A stretch of DNA of 64,000 bases from Christiangramia aestuarii (GCF_009735585.1 NZ_VJVW01000004.1:62001-126000), one strand, 5' to 3'; positions 7,818-18,090 are shown, counted from the stretch's first letter. The notes: a model not told the origin generated them from the letters alone. Translations and numbers: made by a program.

Positions 7818-9149
7818 ATGAAAAAATCTAATTTGGATGTCTACCTTTTACTTCCCATTAAAAATTTCATCGAGAAAAAGACCTCTGTTGGTGTAAGCCT
7901 TATTATTTCCAGTTTACTTGCCTTATTACTTGCTAATTCGCCTCTGAAAGGATTTTACCACGATTTCTGGCAACAGGAGATCTATATAGGATTTAACGAT
8001 TTTGTAATTAATAAAAGCTTGCATCATTGGATTAACGACGGCCTCATGTCTATGTTCTTTTTCATAGTAGGCCTGGAGCTTAAAAGAGAAATTCTTTACG
8101 GAGAGCTTTCAAGCTTAAGAAAAGCCTCCTTACCAGTTTTTGCTGCTATTGGCGGCATGTTAGTTCCAGCATTCATATATATGCTTTTTAATTTCGGGAC
8201 AGATTCGGCTTCTGGCTGGGGAATTCCTATGGCTACCGATATTGCATTTGCCCTGGGTATCCTATATCTTTTAGGAGACCAGGTGCCGGTTTCCCTGAAA
8301 ATATTCCTTACCGCTATTGCCATTGCAGATGACATGGGAGCCGTTTTGGTGATCGCTTTCTTTTATACTGAACAGATCTCGATACAGAGCCTGGGCATAG
8401 GCCTGTTCTTTCTCCTGATTCTCCTTCTGGCCAATTTCAGCGGAATAAGGAATATGCTATTTTATGGCATTATGGGGATTGGAGGCTTATGGCTAGCCAC
8501 AATGCTCTCAGGAATTCATGAGACCATCGCAGCAGTCCTTGCCGCTTTCGCCATTCCTACCACCAAAAGGATCAATACTGCTATTTTCCTGCGCAAGGCG
8601 AAGTTCATGTCTAACCGCATAAAGAATCTAATGAAAAGGCCATTTTTAACCATCCAGAAAAATCAGGAAGAGATCTCCCACACGGTTGAAAAATTTTCCC
8701 TGTTGGCACAGGATGCTACACCTCCGCTACAACGAATCGAACATTCCCTGCAACCCTTCGTTAGCTTTGTAGTACTACCCTTATTTGCATTCGCAAATGC
8801 CGGGGTGAGCTTTAATTCAGACTCCTTCTCCTATTTTCTGAAACCGGTCAGTCTCGGGATCATTTTGGGTTTGATCCTGGGTAAATTTTTAGGAATAGTT
8901 CTATTTACCAAACTAATGGTTAAGCTTGGGATCGCCGAGCTTCCTAAAAATGTTCAATGGAAACATATCTACGGAGTGGGATTATTAGGAGCAATTGGTT
9001 TTACCATGTCCCTTTTTATCACCGAACTTGCCTTCAGCTCAGAGATCTACCTTAACCAGGCTAAAATTGGTGTGTTCTCAGGTTCCTTATTAGCAGGCGT
9101 TATCGGGTATTTCTACCTGAAGTATATAAACAGGTCTATTGAGAACTGA
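7818..9149 (+). CDS. nhaA: Na+/H+ antiporter NhaA
   Basis: The 443-residue inner-membrane antiporter expels Na+ in exchange for protons. NhaA hallmarks are present: WINDGLMSMFFFIVGLELKRE, PMATDIAFALG, the ion-binding Asp pair in AIADDMGAV, and FALPLFAFANAG-type residues in the C-terminal half. It is longer than E. coli NhaA (388) because of a soluble insert of roughly 50 residues between the middle helices (after FLRKAKFMSN). The open frame begins at 7746, but the ATG at 7818, just before MKKSNLDVYLLLPIKNF, matches the normal start. A sodium antiporter suits a marine organism. Confidence 0.95.
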   Translation: MKKSNLDVYLLLPIKNFIEKKTSVGVSLIISSLLALLLANSPLKGFYHDFWQQEIYIGFNDFVINKSLHHWINDGLMSMFFFIVGLELKREILYGELSSLRKASLPVFAAIGGMLVPAFIYMLFNFGTDSASGWGIPMATDIAFALGILYLLGDQVPVSLKIFLTAIAIADDMGAVLVIAFFYTEQISIQSLGIGLFFLLILLLANFSGIRNMLFYGIMGIGGLWLATMLSGIHETIAAVLAAFAIPTTKRINTAIFLRKAKFMSNRIKNLMKRPFLTIQKNQEEISHTVEKFSLLAQDATPPLQRIEHSLQPFVSFVVLPLFAFANAGVSFNSDSFSYFLKPVSLGIILGLILGKFLGIVLFTKLMVKLGIAELPKNVQWKHIYGVGLLGAIGFTMSLFITELAFSSEIYLNQAKIGVFSGSLLAGVIGYFYLKYINRSIEN

Positions 9150-9162
9150 ATTTTAGAACCGC

Positions 9163-10467
9163 TTATTTTTTTCTGAAGAAAATAGAAACAGGCACTCCTT
9201 CAAAATCGAATTCCTGCCTTAATTTATTTTCGATGAACCTCTTATAAGGATCCCGCACATATTGCGGAAGGTTACAGAAAAATGCGAATTGAGGATGCGG
9301 GGTGGGCAACTGCATACAGAATTTGATCTTCACGAACTTGCCTTTATAAGCCGGCGGCGGATTTTTCTCAATGATAGGAAGCATGATATCGTTCAGCTGC
9401 CTGGTCTTGATCTTCCTGCTTCTGCTTTCAAATACTTTTACCGCGGTCTCAATAGCTTTGAAAACTCTTTGCTTGGTAAGCACCGAAATGAAAACGATAG
9501 GCACATCTGTAAATGGCTCGATCTCGCGACGAATCATCGCCTCATATTCCTTCATGGTGTTGGTTTCCTTGTCTACAAGGTCCCATTTATTTACAAGGAT
9601 CACGATACCCTTGTTATTTCGCTGGGCCAGCCAGAAGATGTTCTGCACCTGTCCGTCGAAGCCACGAGTGGCATCCAGGACGAGCAGACATACATCACAG
9701 TTTTCGATGGCGCGAACAGAGCGCATCACCGAGTAGAATTCAAGGTTTTCCTTAACCTTGGATTTTCTCCTGATTCCCGCAGTATCTACCAGGTTGAACT
9801 CGAACCCAAAACGGTTATATCGGGTATCTATGGAGTCACGGGTAGTTCCTGCAATATCGGTCACAATATACCTGTCTTCACCAATTAAGGCATTGATGAA
9901 AGATGATTTCCCGGCATTAGGTCTTCCTACCACGGCGAAACGTGGCAGTTCAGATTCCTCCTCGTCTTCCACTTCAGGAAGCGCTTCGATAAGGGCATCT
10001 AAAAGATCACCGGTTCCGCTACCATTGGTACTGGCAATGGGGAAATAATCTCCCAGCCCAAGCGAATAGAATTCCACCGCATTGGCCAGGCGTTTATTAT
10101 TATCTACTTTATTCACGGCAAGCAGGACAGGTTTGTTAACCCTTCTCAGGAGATTAGCTACCTCTTCATCCATGGAGGTTACCCCGCTCTCTACATCTAC
10201 CATGAAAATAATGGAATCTGCCTCTTCGATGGCCAGCTCTACCTGCTTGTCTATTTCTTCTTCAAAAATATCATCGCTACCCTTTACATATCCACCGGTG
10301 TCGATAAGGGAGAACCTTTTACCATTCCAGTCTGATTTCCCATAATGGCGATCCCTTGTAACCCCGCTCACGGAGTCTATGATGGCTTCCCGGCGTTGGA
10401 TAAGTCGGTTAAAAAAAGTTGATTTACCTACATTAGGTCTACCCACAATAGCAACAATATTGCCCAT
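9163..10467 (-). CDS. der: Ribosome biogenesis GTPase Der (EngA)
   Basis: 434 residues with two tandem GTPase domains, the mark of Der. The first has GRPNVGKST (residue 8 on), DTGG and NKVD; the second has GRPNAGKSS (about 180), DTAG and NKWD. A C-terminal KH-like domain follows, ending in the usual ...[15 protein letters not shown]. Der is needed for maturation of the 50S ribosomal subunit. It lies 75 bases downstream of era on the same strand and converges with nhaA. Confidence 0.98.
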   Translation of the reverse strand: MGNIVAIVGRPNVGKSTFFNRLIQRREAIIDSVSGVTRDRHYGKSDWNGKRFSLIDTGGYVKGSDDIFEEEIDKQVELAIEEADSIIFMVDVESGVTSMDEEVANLLRRVNKPVLLAVNKVDNNKRLANAVEFYSLGLGDYFPIASTNGSGTGDLLDALIEALPEVEDEEESELPRFAVVGRPNAGKSSFINALIGEDRYIVTDIAGTTRDSIDTRYNRFGFEFNLVDTAGIRRKSKVKENLEFYSVMRSVRAIENCDVCLLVLDATRGFDGQVQNIFWLAQRNNKGIVILVNKWDLVDKETNTMKEYEAMIRREIEPFTDVPIVFISVLTKQRVFKAIETAVKVFESRSRKIKTRQLNDIMLPIIEKNPPPAYKGKFVKIKFCMQLPTPHPQFAFFCNLPQYVRDPYKRFIENKLRQEFDFEGVPVSIFFRKK

Positions 10468-10542
10468 AACTATAATTGATTTCAGGGAGCAAAATTAATG
10501 GTTTTTAACCAATTATGCCGCCCTGTGTAATTCTTGAAAAGT

Positions 10543-11430
10543 TTATTTTTTATCGGTATAACCGAATCTTCGCAGCTGTTTGGAATCGCTACGCCAGTTT
10601 TTGTTCACCTTTACATATAATTCCAGATGCACCTGTTTTCCGAAGAATTTCTCCAGGTCTTTCCTGGCTTCGACCCCTACTCTCTTTAGTGCTGAGCCTT
10701 TATGCCCGATGATGATCCCCTTCTGGGTCTCACGCTCCACCATGATCACACTCCTCATCCTAATGATCTCCTCTTCTTCGAAGAACTCACTGGTCTCGAT
10801 CTCTACGCTATAAGGAATTTCCTTCTTATAATGCATCAGGATCTTTTCCCGGATAATTTCGTTCACGAAGAAACGCTCAGGCTTATCAGTTAAGGTATCC
10901 TTTGGATAAAATGCCGGAGATTCCGGTAATAATTCTATGATCCTGTTGAAAACTTCAGAAACATTGAAACCTTCCAAAGCCGAGATCGGGTGTATTTCTG
11001 CAGTCGGCACTTTTTCGGTCCAGTAAGCCACCTGTTCTTCCAGTTGCTCCTGGTTAGATTTATCGATCTTGTTCAGCAATAGAAGCACGGGAACTTCAGA
11101 ATGCGCGATCTTATTAAAGAAAGCTTCATCCTTAAGGCCCTGTTCCCCAATTTCCACGATATAAATCAGCACATCGGCATCTTCAAAAGCAGATTTTACG
11201 AAATCCATCATCGAAGCCTGCAGTTCATAAGCTGGCTTGATGATTCCCGGAGTATCACTCAGGATCACCTGGAAATCCTCCCCGTTCACGATCCCAAGAA
11301 TACGGTGACGAGTGGTTTGTGCCTTAGAAGTGATAATTGAAAGTCTTTCCCCAACAAAAGCATTCATTAGGGTTGATTTTCCCACATTTGGGTTTCCGAT
11401 GATATTTACAAATCCGGCTTTATGTGCCAT
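10543..11430 (-). CDS. era: GTPase Era
   Basis: 295 residues. The GTPase domain has GNPNVGKST (G1), DTPG (G3) and NKID (G4). A C-terminal KH domain follows with the motif IIGHKGSALKRVGVEARKDL, which binds the 3' end of 16S rRNA. Era acts in 30S subunit assembly. Length is normal. It sits directly before der, a common pairing in Bacteroidota. Confidence 0.98.
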   Translation of the reverse strand: MAHKAGFVNIIGNPNVGKSTLMNAFVGERLSIITSKAQTTRHRILGIVNGEDFQVILSDTPGIIKPAYELQASMMDFVKSAFEDADVLIYIVEIGEQGLKDEAFFNKIAHSEVPVLLLLNKIDKSNQEQLEEQVAYWTEKVPTAEIHPISALEGFNVSEVFNRIIELLPESPAFYPKDTLTDKPERFFVNEIIREKILMHYKKEIPYSVEIETSEFFEEEEIIRMRSVIMVERETQKGIIIGHKGSALKRVGVEARKDLEKFFGKQVHLELYVKVNKNWRSDSKQLRRFGYTDKK

Positions 11431-11677
11431 AACAATAATTTTTGCAAAGGTATTTCATTTGATTTCTGCCACCTAATCTTTATTGAATTTCTAACAATCG
11501 CGCCTGAGCAGCTTTGGCTGTTGAGTTCAGACCACCTTCAACTAAGAATTTCACAAAGATAACCTGCTGAAAATCATAATTTAATAAATTTTTCAATCAA
11601 TATTCCAATCGGGTTGTGCTTCTGTTTTTAATAACTATTTTTGCCGCTTCTTAAAATCAAGCTGAAAAAGACTGATA

Positions 11678-13216
11678 ATGAAAAAGGTTCTAAACTTATT
11701 CGACTTTAAGCAACAGGTAAATTATAAAACAGAAGTGCTTGCCGGGTTGACCGTAGCGATGACCATGATCCCGGAATCACTATCCTTCGCTATTTTAGCC
11801 GGGTTCCCTCCATTAATGGGTTTATACGCTTCATTTATCATGGGTCTGGTCACAGCAATATTCGGTGGAAGACCCGGAATGATCTCCGGTGGAGCCGGGG
11901 CAACGGTAATTGTTCTGATCGCCTTAATGAAATCTCATGGATTGGACTATGTGCTTGCGGCGGTAGCCTTAGCCGGGGTGATACAGATCGTAATTGGAGT
12001 CTTTAAACTCGGGAAATTCATACGTTTAGTACCCCACCCGGTTATGTTTGGATTTGTGAACGGACTGGCAATCATCATTTTCATGTCTCAGTTAGATCAG
12101 TTCAAAACTGTTGTGAACGGGGATATCGTCTGGTTGTCTGGAACTTCATTATATATCATGGCAGGCCTGGTTGCCTTAACCATAGCCATAGTGATATTAT
12201 TACCCAAACTAACCAAAGCGGTGCCTTCTTCTTTAGTAGCTATTATTGTAGTATTTATCCTGGTTTATTTCCTCGGGATAGACACCAAGACCGTGGAAGA
12301 CATAGCCTCTGTTAGTGGCGGATTTCCACCTTTTCACATTCCTGAAATTCCCCTAAGCTGGGAAACTTTAAATACCATTGCACCATATTCTATGATCATG
12401 GCCGCGGTAGGACTCACTGAAGGATTACTAACTCTGAACCTGGTAGATGAAATTACTGAAACCAAAGGAAATGGCAACAGGGAATGCGTTGCACAGGGAG
12501 GAGCCAATGTGCTTAACGGATTCTTCTTCGGGATGGGTGGTTGCCCAATGATCGCTCAAACACTGGTAAACCTATCTGCAGGTTCCAGGGCCAGACTGTC
12601 TGGAATAGTTGCAGCATTCACTATTCTGGCCATAGTATTATTTGGCGCACCGATAATTGAACAGGTGCCAATGGCTGCCCTAGTTGGGGTAATGATCATG
12701 GTTGCCTTCGGAACTTTTGAATGGGCCAGCTTAAAGATCTTTAATAAGGTACCTAAAAAGGATATATTCCTAGTGATCATAGTTGCTTTAATAACAGTGC
12801 TACTGCACAATTTAGCCCTGGCCGTATTGGTTGGAGTGATACTTTCTGCATTGTTCTTTGCCTGGGAAAGCGCCAAGAGAATCAGGGCAAGAAAGCATGT
12901 TGACGAAAATGGTGTTAAACATTATGAAATCTATGGGCCGCTATTCTTTGCGTCCACCACTAACTTTCTGGAGAAATTTGATGTTATAAACGATCCGGAA
13001 GAGATCATTATCGATTTTAAGGATAGCCGCGTTGCAGACATGTCGGCTATTGAAGCCCTGAATAACGTAACTCAGCGTTATAGCAAGGTTGGTAAAACCG
13101 TGCATTTAAGACACCTAAGCAATGATTGCCGAAGATTGCTTAAGAATGCCGATGCTCTTATAGAAGTAAACATTCTGGAAGATCCAACCTATAAGGTAGC
13201 TACAGACAAGGTTTAA
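11678..13216 (+). CDS. SulP-family anion transporter with STAS domain
   Basis: 512 residues. The transmembrane core begins with the family motif GLTVAMTMIPESLSFAILAGFPPLMGLYASF and contains GGCPMIAQTLVNLSAGSRARLSG. After about residue 400 comes a cytoplasmic STAS domain (YGPLFFASTTNFLEKF ... DFKDSRVADMSAIEAL). SulP proteins carry sulfate, bicarbonate or other anions; the substrate cannot be told from sequence. The last 4 bases overlap the end of the converging glyoxalase-fold gene. Confidence 0.93.
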   Translation: MKKVLNLFDFKQQVNYKTEVLAGLTVAMTMIPESLSFAILAGFPPLMGLYASFIMGLVTAIFGGRPGMISGGAGATVIVLIALMKSHGLDYVLAAVALAGVIQIVIGVFKLGKFIRLVPHPVMFGFVNGLAIIIFMSQLDQFKTVVNGDIVWLSGTSLYIMAGLVALTIAIVILLPKLTKAVPSSLVAIIVVFILVYFLGIDTKTVEDIASVSGGFPPFHIPEIPLSWETLNTIAPYSMIMAAVGLTEGLLTLNLVDEITETKGNGNRECVAQGGANVLNGFFFGMGGCPMIAQTLVNLSAGSRARLSGIVAAFTILAIVLFGAPIIEQVPMAALVGVMIMVAFGTFEWASLKIFNKVPKKDIFLVIIVALITVLLHNLALAVLVGVILSALFFAWESAKRIRARKHVDENGVKHYEIYGPLFFASTTNFLEKFDVINDPEEIIIDFKDSRVADMSAIEALNNVTQRYSKVGKTVHLRHLSNDCRRLLKNADALIEVNILEDPTYKVATDKV

Positions 13217-13662
13217 AGGCTGCCGTCATTCACCTCTATCCAGTACCCGTCCGGATCCTGTAAATAGATCTGTTTTACACCATCTGGCCGGGTGTTGGTT
13301 TTTCCAGCCTCACCGGGCCAGTTCTCGAAGTGAGTATCTTTTGAATTCAAAAAATCCATGAATTCCTGGAGCTTATTGGTATTAAGGGCCATATGTACTC
13401 CTTTCTGCTTTTCAGGAAGACTTTCGCTTTCAATTAGATGGATCTGCACTTTATCATTAAGTTCGAACCAGCGTATATGCTCAGGAAGCCCCCCGTTAGG
13501 GATTTCCTTTAAGCCAAGTACCTCTTTATAGAATCTGGCCGAAGCTTCCAGATCACTAACTTCTATCGCGTCGTGGTCCTTATTAAAATTGAACTTCTTG
13601 GATTGTGCGTTTGAAATATCCATCATTGAAAATAAGATTATCGAAAAAAGTAAAGTCCTCAT
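13213..13662 (-). CDS. Secreted VOC (glyoxalase-fold) protein
   Basis: 149 residues with an N-terminal signal peptide (cleavage near SNAQ). The remainder is a single vicinal-oxygen-chelate module: DHDAIEVSDLEASARFYKEVLGL at the start, HMALNT in the middle and QIYLQDPDGYWIEVND at the end, including the usual His and Glu metal ligands. Such proteins include glyoxalases and dioxygenases. Export to the periplasm is unusual for this fold and makes the substrate hard to guess. It follows the CarboxypepD_reg-like gene after 51 bases on the same strand. Confidence 0.85.
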   Translation of the reverse strand: MRTLLFSIILFSMMDISNAQSKKFNFNKDHDAIEVSDLEASARFYKEVLGLKEIPNGGLPEHIRWFELNDKVQIHLIESESLPEKQKGVHMALNTNKLQEFMDFLNSKDTHFENWPGEAGKTNTRPDGVKQIYLQDPDGYWIEVNDGSL

Positions 13663-13713
13663 ATTCCTGATATTAGAACCTTAAAAATAGGTGTTTTTTC
13701 CTGGATTCCATTT

Positions 13714-15204
13714 TTACTCCGTAATGGCCGTAAACTCCCTAATGGCCGCATTCGGCTCAATGATATTATAGCCTTTCCAGAATTCCGGGTCGTATTTTTT
13801 GAAGGTCTGGTATTCGAAATCTTCCGAAGATTCTTTCGGCGCTTGCATCTCCTCCCCCGCATCGTTAAAAACCACCAGCTGGTATTTCTCAAGCTGGCTT
13901 ACCTTGATAAGGATATCCATATCTAATTCGTTCTGCTTACGCCGCCCTACCACATTCTTATTCTTTTCGATAAGCTGCAGCGGCCGGTCTATCCCGAAGC
14001 TTTCCCCTACTTCCTGCTCGAAATATTTCGGCAAGTAATGCCCGTTCTCATCCCGGCTGTAGATCATCTTCCCCCGGTAAACATCATCTATACTGCTTAT
14101 GCCGAGCAATCTAAATTTTTTCAGTGGTTTTACGTTCGCATAATCAATCCGGTGAACGCCAAAATCTTCGGTGTTCACATACAGCCTGCCCCGGAAATCT
14201 GAACCTCCTTTAGGCTCAAAATCTATCACATAGACCAGGCTGTTATCCAGATAAGTGTACCCGGCAACTTTAAACTTATAGCGGTTCAGACGATCGAACA
14301 GATCGAATTCTGCATCTTCATCCCAGAAACTCTCGCTAAGCAAGCTGGGAATTTTAGAATTTGCTGAACTTACTAGTGATTGTTTTTTTTCTTCCTCAGA
14401 TTTTGCGATTTCCTCTTTGGTAGGTTTCTTGTTTTCCTTTTCATTTTCTTCTGAAAATTCATCCACATCAACCTTTACTCCCAGCCAGCCAGATTTGATC
14501 TTTAAGTAAGAATCCGGTTTAACGTTCTCCTTGAAGATCCGGTCCAGCTTATCGGTTAGCTTATCCAGCGAGGCGGTGCTTTGCGGGTTGTGCAGGTTCG
14601 CTCCCTTGATGATATCCACCTTCTGCCGAGTATAATCTCCTGAAAAATCTCCAAGCACCTCTTTATAGGAATCTGATGATTTCGGGATACTTGCAGAAAT
14701 GCTGTCCATCAGTTTCTGGTCTATATCTTCAATGGTACTTTCCTGAATGTCGAGATCAAAAGTTTTCACCTTATTAAGATTGGATTCCCGGAAAAAGAAC
14801 CTTCGATTGATGTTGCCAATATTATAATTTTCGGCCACTCTTTCCTTCGCCCTTTCCAGAATCTCCTCGGCGGATAGTTTTTTGTCGCTCAAAAAAACAT
14901 CGTCCAGCTGTATGATATCTGTTTCAAGGTAGATGATATTATCGGCCAGGTCTGCGATATCCACTTCCCTGGTTTTGTATCCAACCGAAGAGATCTTTAG
15001 CTCCTTCAATTGGGTGACGGGCCGGTTAATGCTAAATGCACCTTCATCATTAGTGATCACACCCCGGTTAGCAGCATATTGCACGGTCGCGAAAGGAATA
15101 GCTTCCCTGGTTTTTTGATCCAGAACCTTTCCGGAGAATTCCTGGCAGTAAGCCTGTGCGGCCAGAGAGAAGCTTACGAGCAGCGCCAAGATGAATTTTT
15201 TCAT
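13714..15204 (-). CDS. Outer-envelope protein with CarboxypepD_reg-like domain
   Basis: 496 residues from the ATG at 15202-15204, which opens a signal peptide ending near AYCQ. Residues about 22-105 form a carboxypeptidase-regulatory-like beta-sandwich (FSGKVLDQKTREAIPFATVQ), the domain found at the N-terminus of many TonB-dependent receptors. The rest is a large beta-rich domain (for example LVYVIDFEPKGGSDFRGRLYVNTEDFGVHRIDY) found in Bacteroidota surface proteins of unknown role. There is no TonB-receptor barrel, so it is not a receptor itself. The open frame extends to 15321 without a better start. Confidence 0.8.
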   Translation of the reverse strand: MKKFILALLVSFSLAAQAYCQEFSGKVLDQKTREAIPFATVQYAANRGVITNDEGAFSINRPVTQLKELKISSVGYKTREVDIADLADNIIYLETDIIQLDDVFLSDKKLSAEEILERAKERVAENYNIGNINRRFFFRESNLNKVKTFDLDIQESTIEDIDQKLMDSISASIPKSSDSYKEVLGDFSGDYTRQKVDIIKGANLHNPQSTASLDKLTDKLDRIFKENVKPDSYLKIKSGWLGVKVDVDEFSEENEKENKKPTKEEIAKSEEEKKQSLVSSANSKIPSLLSESFWDEDAEFDLFDRLNRYKFKVAGYTYLDNSLVYVIDFEPKGGSDFRGRLYVNTEDFGVHRIDYANVKPLKKFRLLGISSIDDVYRGKMIYSRDENGHYLPKYFEQEVGESFGIDRPLQLIEKNKNVVGRRKQNELDMDILIKVSQLEKYQLVVFNDAGEEMQAPKESSEDFEYQTFKKYDPEFWKGYNIIEPNAAIREFTAITE

Positions 15205-15388
15205 AATGATGGTTTTCTTATAAAACGAAACAATGGGAAACTTGTTACAAAAATCAATAATCTGTGGGGTCATTTCAACTACCTGATTCCCTGTAAAACT
15301 TGATAAAATTATTTTAAACATTACTTAAAATGCACCTGAAGCACATATAATATTCCTAACTTTCAGTGACCGAAAAACCAGTATCCCT

Positions 15389-16831
15389 ATGACGGCTTTA
15401 AGCGATGACGAATTTGAAAATATTCTTTCCATTCAAAATAAATGTACCAGACTCAACCTGAATGAGAATATTTATGGAACCTTCGCTGAAATAGGGGCAG
15501 GACAGGAGACGGTGCGACATTTTTTTCGTGCCGGCAATCCAAAAGGAACCATCGCCAAGACCCTAAGCGCCTACGATAAGGATTTTAGCGATGCCATATA
15601 TGGTTTAGACCCACAAAATCGTTATGTTACCGTGGCTAGGCTTCACCGAATGATGGATTACGAAGCCAACCTAATTGAAGAACGCCTTTCCCGCCAGAAG
15701 TACCCAAATAAACTTTTCTTTAGCTATGCCAATACAGTTGCCACTATCGACTGGGCAAAAAAATACAAGGGACATGGCTGGCTGGGCATCAAATTTCAGA
15801 AAGAGCCGAAACAGGAATACAGTGAGATCATCCTGCATGTACAATTTCATGAAAACAACGCTTCCCAGCAACAGATAAGCCTTGGGATCATGGGTGTAAA
15901 TCTCATTTATGCTGCTTTCTATCAGAGTGATGACCCGCGACAGCTTATCAACAAACTTTACGACCACCTGAGCAAGGATAAGATCGAGATAGACTCCATC
16001 AATTTTAAAGGTCCGGTTTTCAAAGATGTGGACAATAGGCTGATGAGCCTGGAACTGGTAAAGGAAGGTATTACCGAGGCGGTAATGTTCTCTCCAGACG
16101 GGAATAACATCCTGCCTGCGAACGTGCTCTACAAAAAGAATATTCTTACCCTGCGCGGAAGCTTCAGGCCGGTGACCAACCTCAACCTGAACATGTACGT
16201 CACTGCAAGAAAGCTATTTCTAAACCAGGAAAATGTAGATCCAGACAATACTGTCATTATTTTTGAAATGACCCTGAACAATCTTAAATCTGAAGGGGAT
16301 AACGAGATAAATGAAAAGGACTTCCTGGACCGGGCAGACCTGCTTTGTGCCTCAGGACAAACCGTAATGATCTCTAATTTCCAGGAGTATTATAAGGTAG
16401 TGGAATATTTCTCCCAGCACACTAAAAAGGAAATGGGACTGGTAATGGGTGTAGATAACCTGATAGACATTTTCAACGAAAAATATTATCGTCACCTGAG
16501 CGGAGGCATACTGGAGGCCTTCGGAAAATTATTCTTCAAAAGCCTTAAGGTATACCTCTACCCCATGCGGGATGAAGAGACCGGGAAGATTATTAATAGC
16601 AAGAACCTGAAAGTACACCCAAGGGTCAAAGAGCTTTATAAATTCTTTATCGATAATGGAAAGTTGATCGATATTGAGAATTATGACGAAGAAGCTTTAG
16701 ACATACATCCTAGAAAAGTTTATGAGATGATCCTGGACGACGATCCTAAATGGGAAGAAATGGTCCCGGGGCTAACCGCAAAAATGATCAAAGAGAAGAA
16801 CCTGTTCTCCAAGGAAAAAGCCTCTCACTAG
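15389..16831 (+). CDS. Conserved cytosolic protein of unknown function
   Basis: 480 residues with no signal peptide or membrane helix. It begins TALSDDEFENILSIQNKC, includes GTFAEIGAGQETVRHFFRAGNPKGTIAKTLSAYDKDFSDAIYG and ends in a charged tail. The GAGQE / AYD patterns look conserved and hint at an enzyme, but no family with a known reaction was recognised; automatic names given to similar proteins (receptor, nucleotidyltransferase) do not fit what is seen. It converges with the SpoU methyltransferase, with 2 bases between the stops. Confidence 0.75.
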   Translation: MTALSDDEFENILSIQNKCTRLNLNENIYGTFAEIGAGQETVRHFFRAGNPKGTIAKTLSAYDKDFSDAIYGLDPQNRYVTVARLHRMMDYEANLIEERLSRQKYPNKLFFSYANTVATIDWAKKYKGHGWLGIKFQKEPKQEYSEIILHVQFHENNASQQQISLGIMGVNLIYAAFYQSDDPRQLINKLYDHLSKDKIEIDSINFKGPVFKDVDNRLMSLELVKEGITEAVMFSPDGNNILPANVLYKKNILTLRGSFRPVTNLNLNMYVTARKLFLNQENVDPDNTVIIFEMTLNNLKSEGDNEINEKDFLDRADLLCASGQTVMISNFQEYYKVVEYFSQHTKKEMGLVMGVDNLIDIFNEKYYRHLSGGILEAFGKLFFKSLKVYLYPMRDEETGKIINSKNLKVHPRVKELYKFFIDNGKLIDIENYDEEALDIHPRKVYEMILDDDPKWEEMVPGLTAKMIKEKNLFSKEKASH

Positions 16832-16833
16832 AT

Positions 16834-17298
16834 TCAGGTAGAGAATTCTGTTTTCATGCCACGATCATACATGATGATACTTCCTGCTACAGAAACGTTC
16901 AGGCTCAATTTTGATCTGAACTTTACCAGGTAATGCGACTTTTTTATAGCGGCATTAGAAAGTCCGTGATCTTCAGCTCCCAGTAAATAGACGCATCTAC
17001 GTGGATGTTTGAACTCTTCAAGCGGCTGCGCCTCATCGGTAAGCTCCACTCCAACCAGCATGGCTCCCTTTGGCAGATGATCATAGAAATCTTCGAAGGT
17101 CTCATAATGAAAATAAGGCATGGCCCCCACGGCCTTATGGGTATCACAGGCCTGTTTTGAGTAGCGGTTACCAATGGTAAAAATAAAACTCGCCCCCATA
17201 TTCTGGGCAGATCTCCACAAAACCCCAAGATTTTCAGGGGTTTTCCCATTCTGAATTCCTATTCCAAAAAATCCCTGTTTAAGATTATCTGTTTCCAT
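16834..17298 (-). CDS. TrmH/SpoU-family RNA methyltransferase
   Basis: This 154-residue SPOUT-fold protein should use S-adenosylmethionine to methylate RNA, most likely a 2'-O-ribose in tRNA or rRNA. The three SpoU motifs are visible: ENLGVLWRSAQNMGA (motif 1, with the catalytic-type Asn and Arg), VYLLGAEDHGLS (motif 2) and LNVSVAGSIIMYD (motif 3). It has no N-terminal substrate-binding extension, so it is a minimal TrmL-like form. The RNA target is unknown. Confidence 0.9.
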   Translation of the reverse strand: METDNLKQGFFGIGIQNGKTPENLGVLWRSAQNMGASFIFTIGNRYSKQACDTHKAVGAMPYFHYETFEDFYDHLPKGAMLVGVELTDEAQPLEEFKHPRRCVYLLGAEDHGLSNAAIKKSHYLVKFRSKLSLNVSVAGSIIMYDRGMKTEFST

Positions 17299-17415
17299 AG
17301 CGCAAAAATAATATTCTCTGTAATTCGCGGGACAATCATCAAAAGAAACTATTACGTTTTGTCGATTTTCAAGCCTTAGTCATCGAATAAAAAACTACAT
17401 ATCAATTAGTTATGA

Positions 17416-17423
17416 TAATTTTG
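17416..17423 (+). promoter_or_regulatory. -7 promoter element of the cytochrome c gene
   Basis: TAATTTTG matches TAnnTTTG exactly and lies 36 bases before the ATG at 17452. The Crp-like dyad seen at the oxidase promoters is not present at the matching distance. Confidence 0.5.
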
Positions 17424-17451
17424 AGCTATAACAACCAAAGCCATTAAAATC

Positions 17452-18072
17452 ATGCAAGCTTTTAAATTAAATTTCTTGAAAACAGGAATCTTCAGTCTCA
17501 GCCTTCTCCTATTTACATGCCTTATCTCTTGTAAGGATAAGGATTATGAGAAAGTCCCTGAAGAAAAGAAGATGAGCCTGAATGACAGTATCAAAAGAGG
17601 AGAATACCTGGTTAAAACCATAGGCTGCCACGATTGCCATTCTCCAAAAGCAATGACCGAAAGGGGACCGCAGTTGATCGCTGAACTTGCCCTGTCAGGA
17701 CACCAGGCAGGGGACAGTCTCCCACCGATGGCTCCTGAGACCATTAAGAACGGCTGGATGCTTATGAACGGGCAGCTGACCGCTTTCGTAGGCCCCTGGG
17801 GTGTCTCATTTTCGGCTAATATCACTTCAGATGATACCGGAATCGGTAATTGGTCCATGCAAAGATTCAAGCTGGCCATGAGGGAAGGAAAACTGAAGGG
17901 AGATAAGAATGGCCGGATGATGCTCCCGCCTATGCCCTGGGAGAATTTCGCCAAACTGAATGATGAGGACCTGGAGTCTATGTTTAAATACCTGAAATCT
18001 ACCAAGGCCATAAACAATGCTGTTCCGGCTCCCATTCCTCCAACGAGGCTGGATAGTTTAAAATCGGCCTAG
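17452..18072 (+). CDS. Mono-haem cytochrome c lipoprotein
   Basis: 206 residues with a lipoprotein signal (lipobox CLISC, Cys about residue 27). A c-type haem site CHDCH follows in the segment YLVKTIGCHDCHSPKAM. A Met in the downstream MMLPPMPWENF segment is a likely distal ligand. The domain is larger than a simple cytochrome c and resembles the haem modules of alcohol or aldehyde dehydrogenase cytochrome subunits. It should be anchored to the outer face of the inner membrane or to the outer membrane as an electron carrier. No dehydrogenase partner is adjacent. Confidence 0.88.
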   Translation: MQAFKLNFLKTGIFSLSLLLFTCLISCKDKDYEKVPEEKKMSLNDSIKRGEYLVKTIGCHDCHSPKAMTERGPQLIAELALSGHQAGDSLPPMAPETIKNGWMLMNGQLTAFVGPWGVSFSANITSDDTGIGNWSMQRFKLAMREGKLKGDKNGRMMLPPMPWENFAKLNDEDLESMFKYLKSTKAINNAVPAPIPPTRLDSLKSA

Positions 18073-18090
18073 GCAAATTGTGATTGTAAT

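Noticed and set aside
9262-9888. 208-codon open frame on the plus strand within der
   Set aside because: It lies wholly antisense to der, and its translation has no family features; it is a reading-frame shadow.
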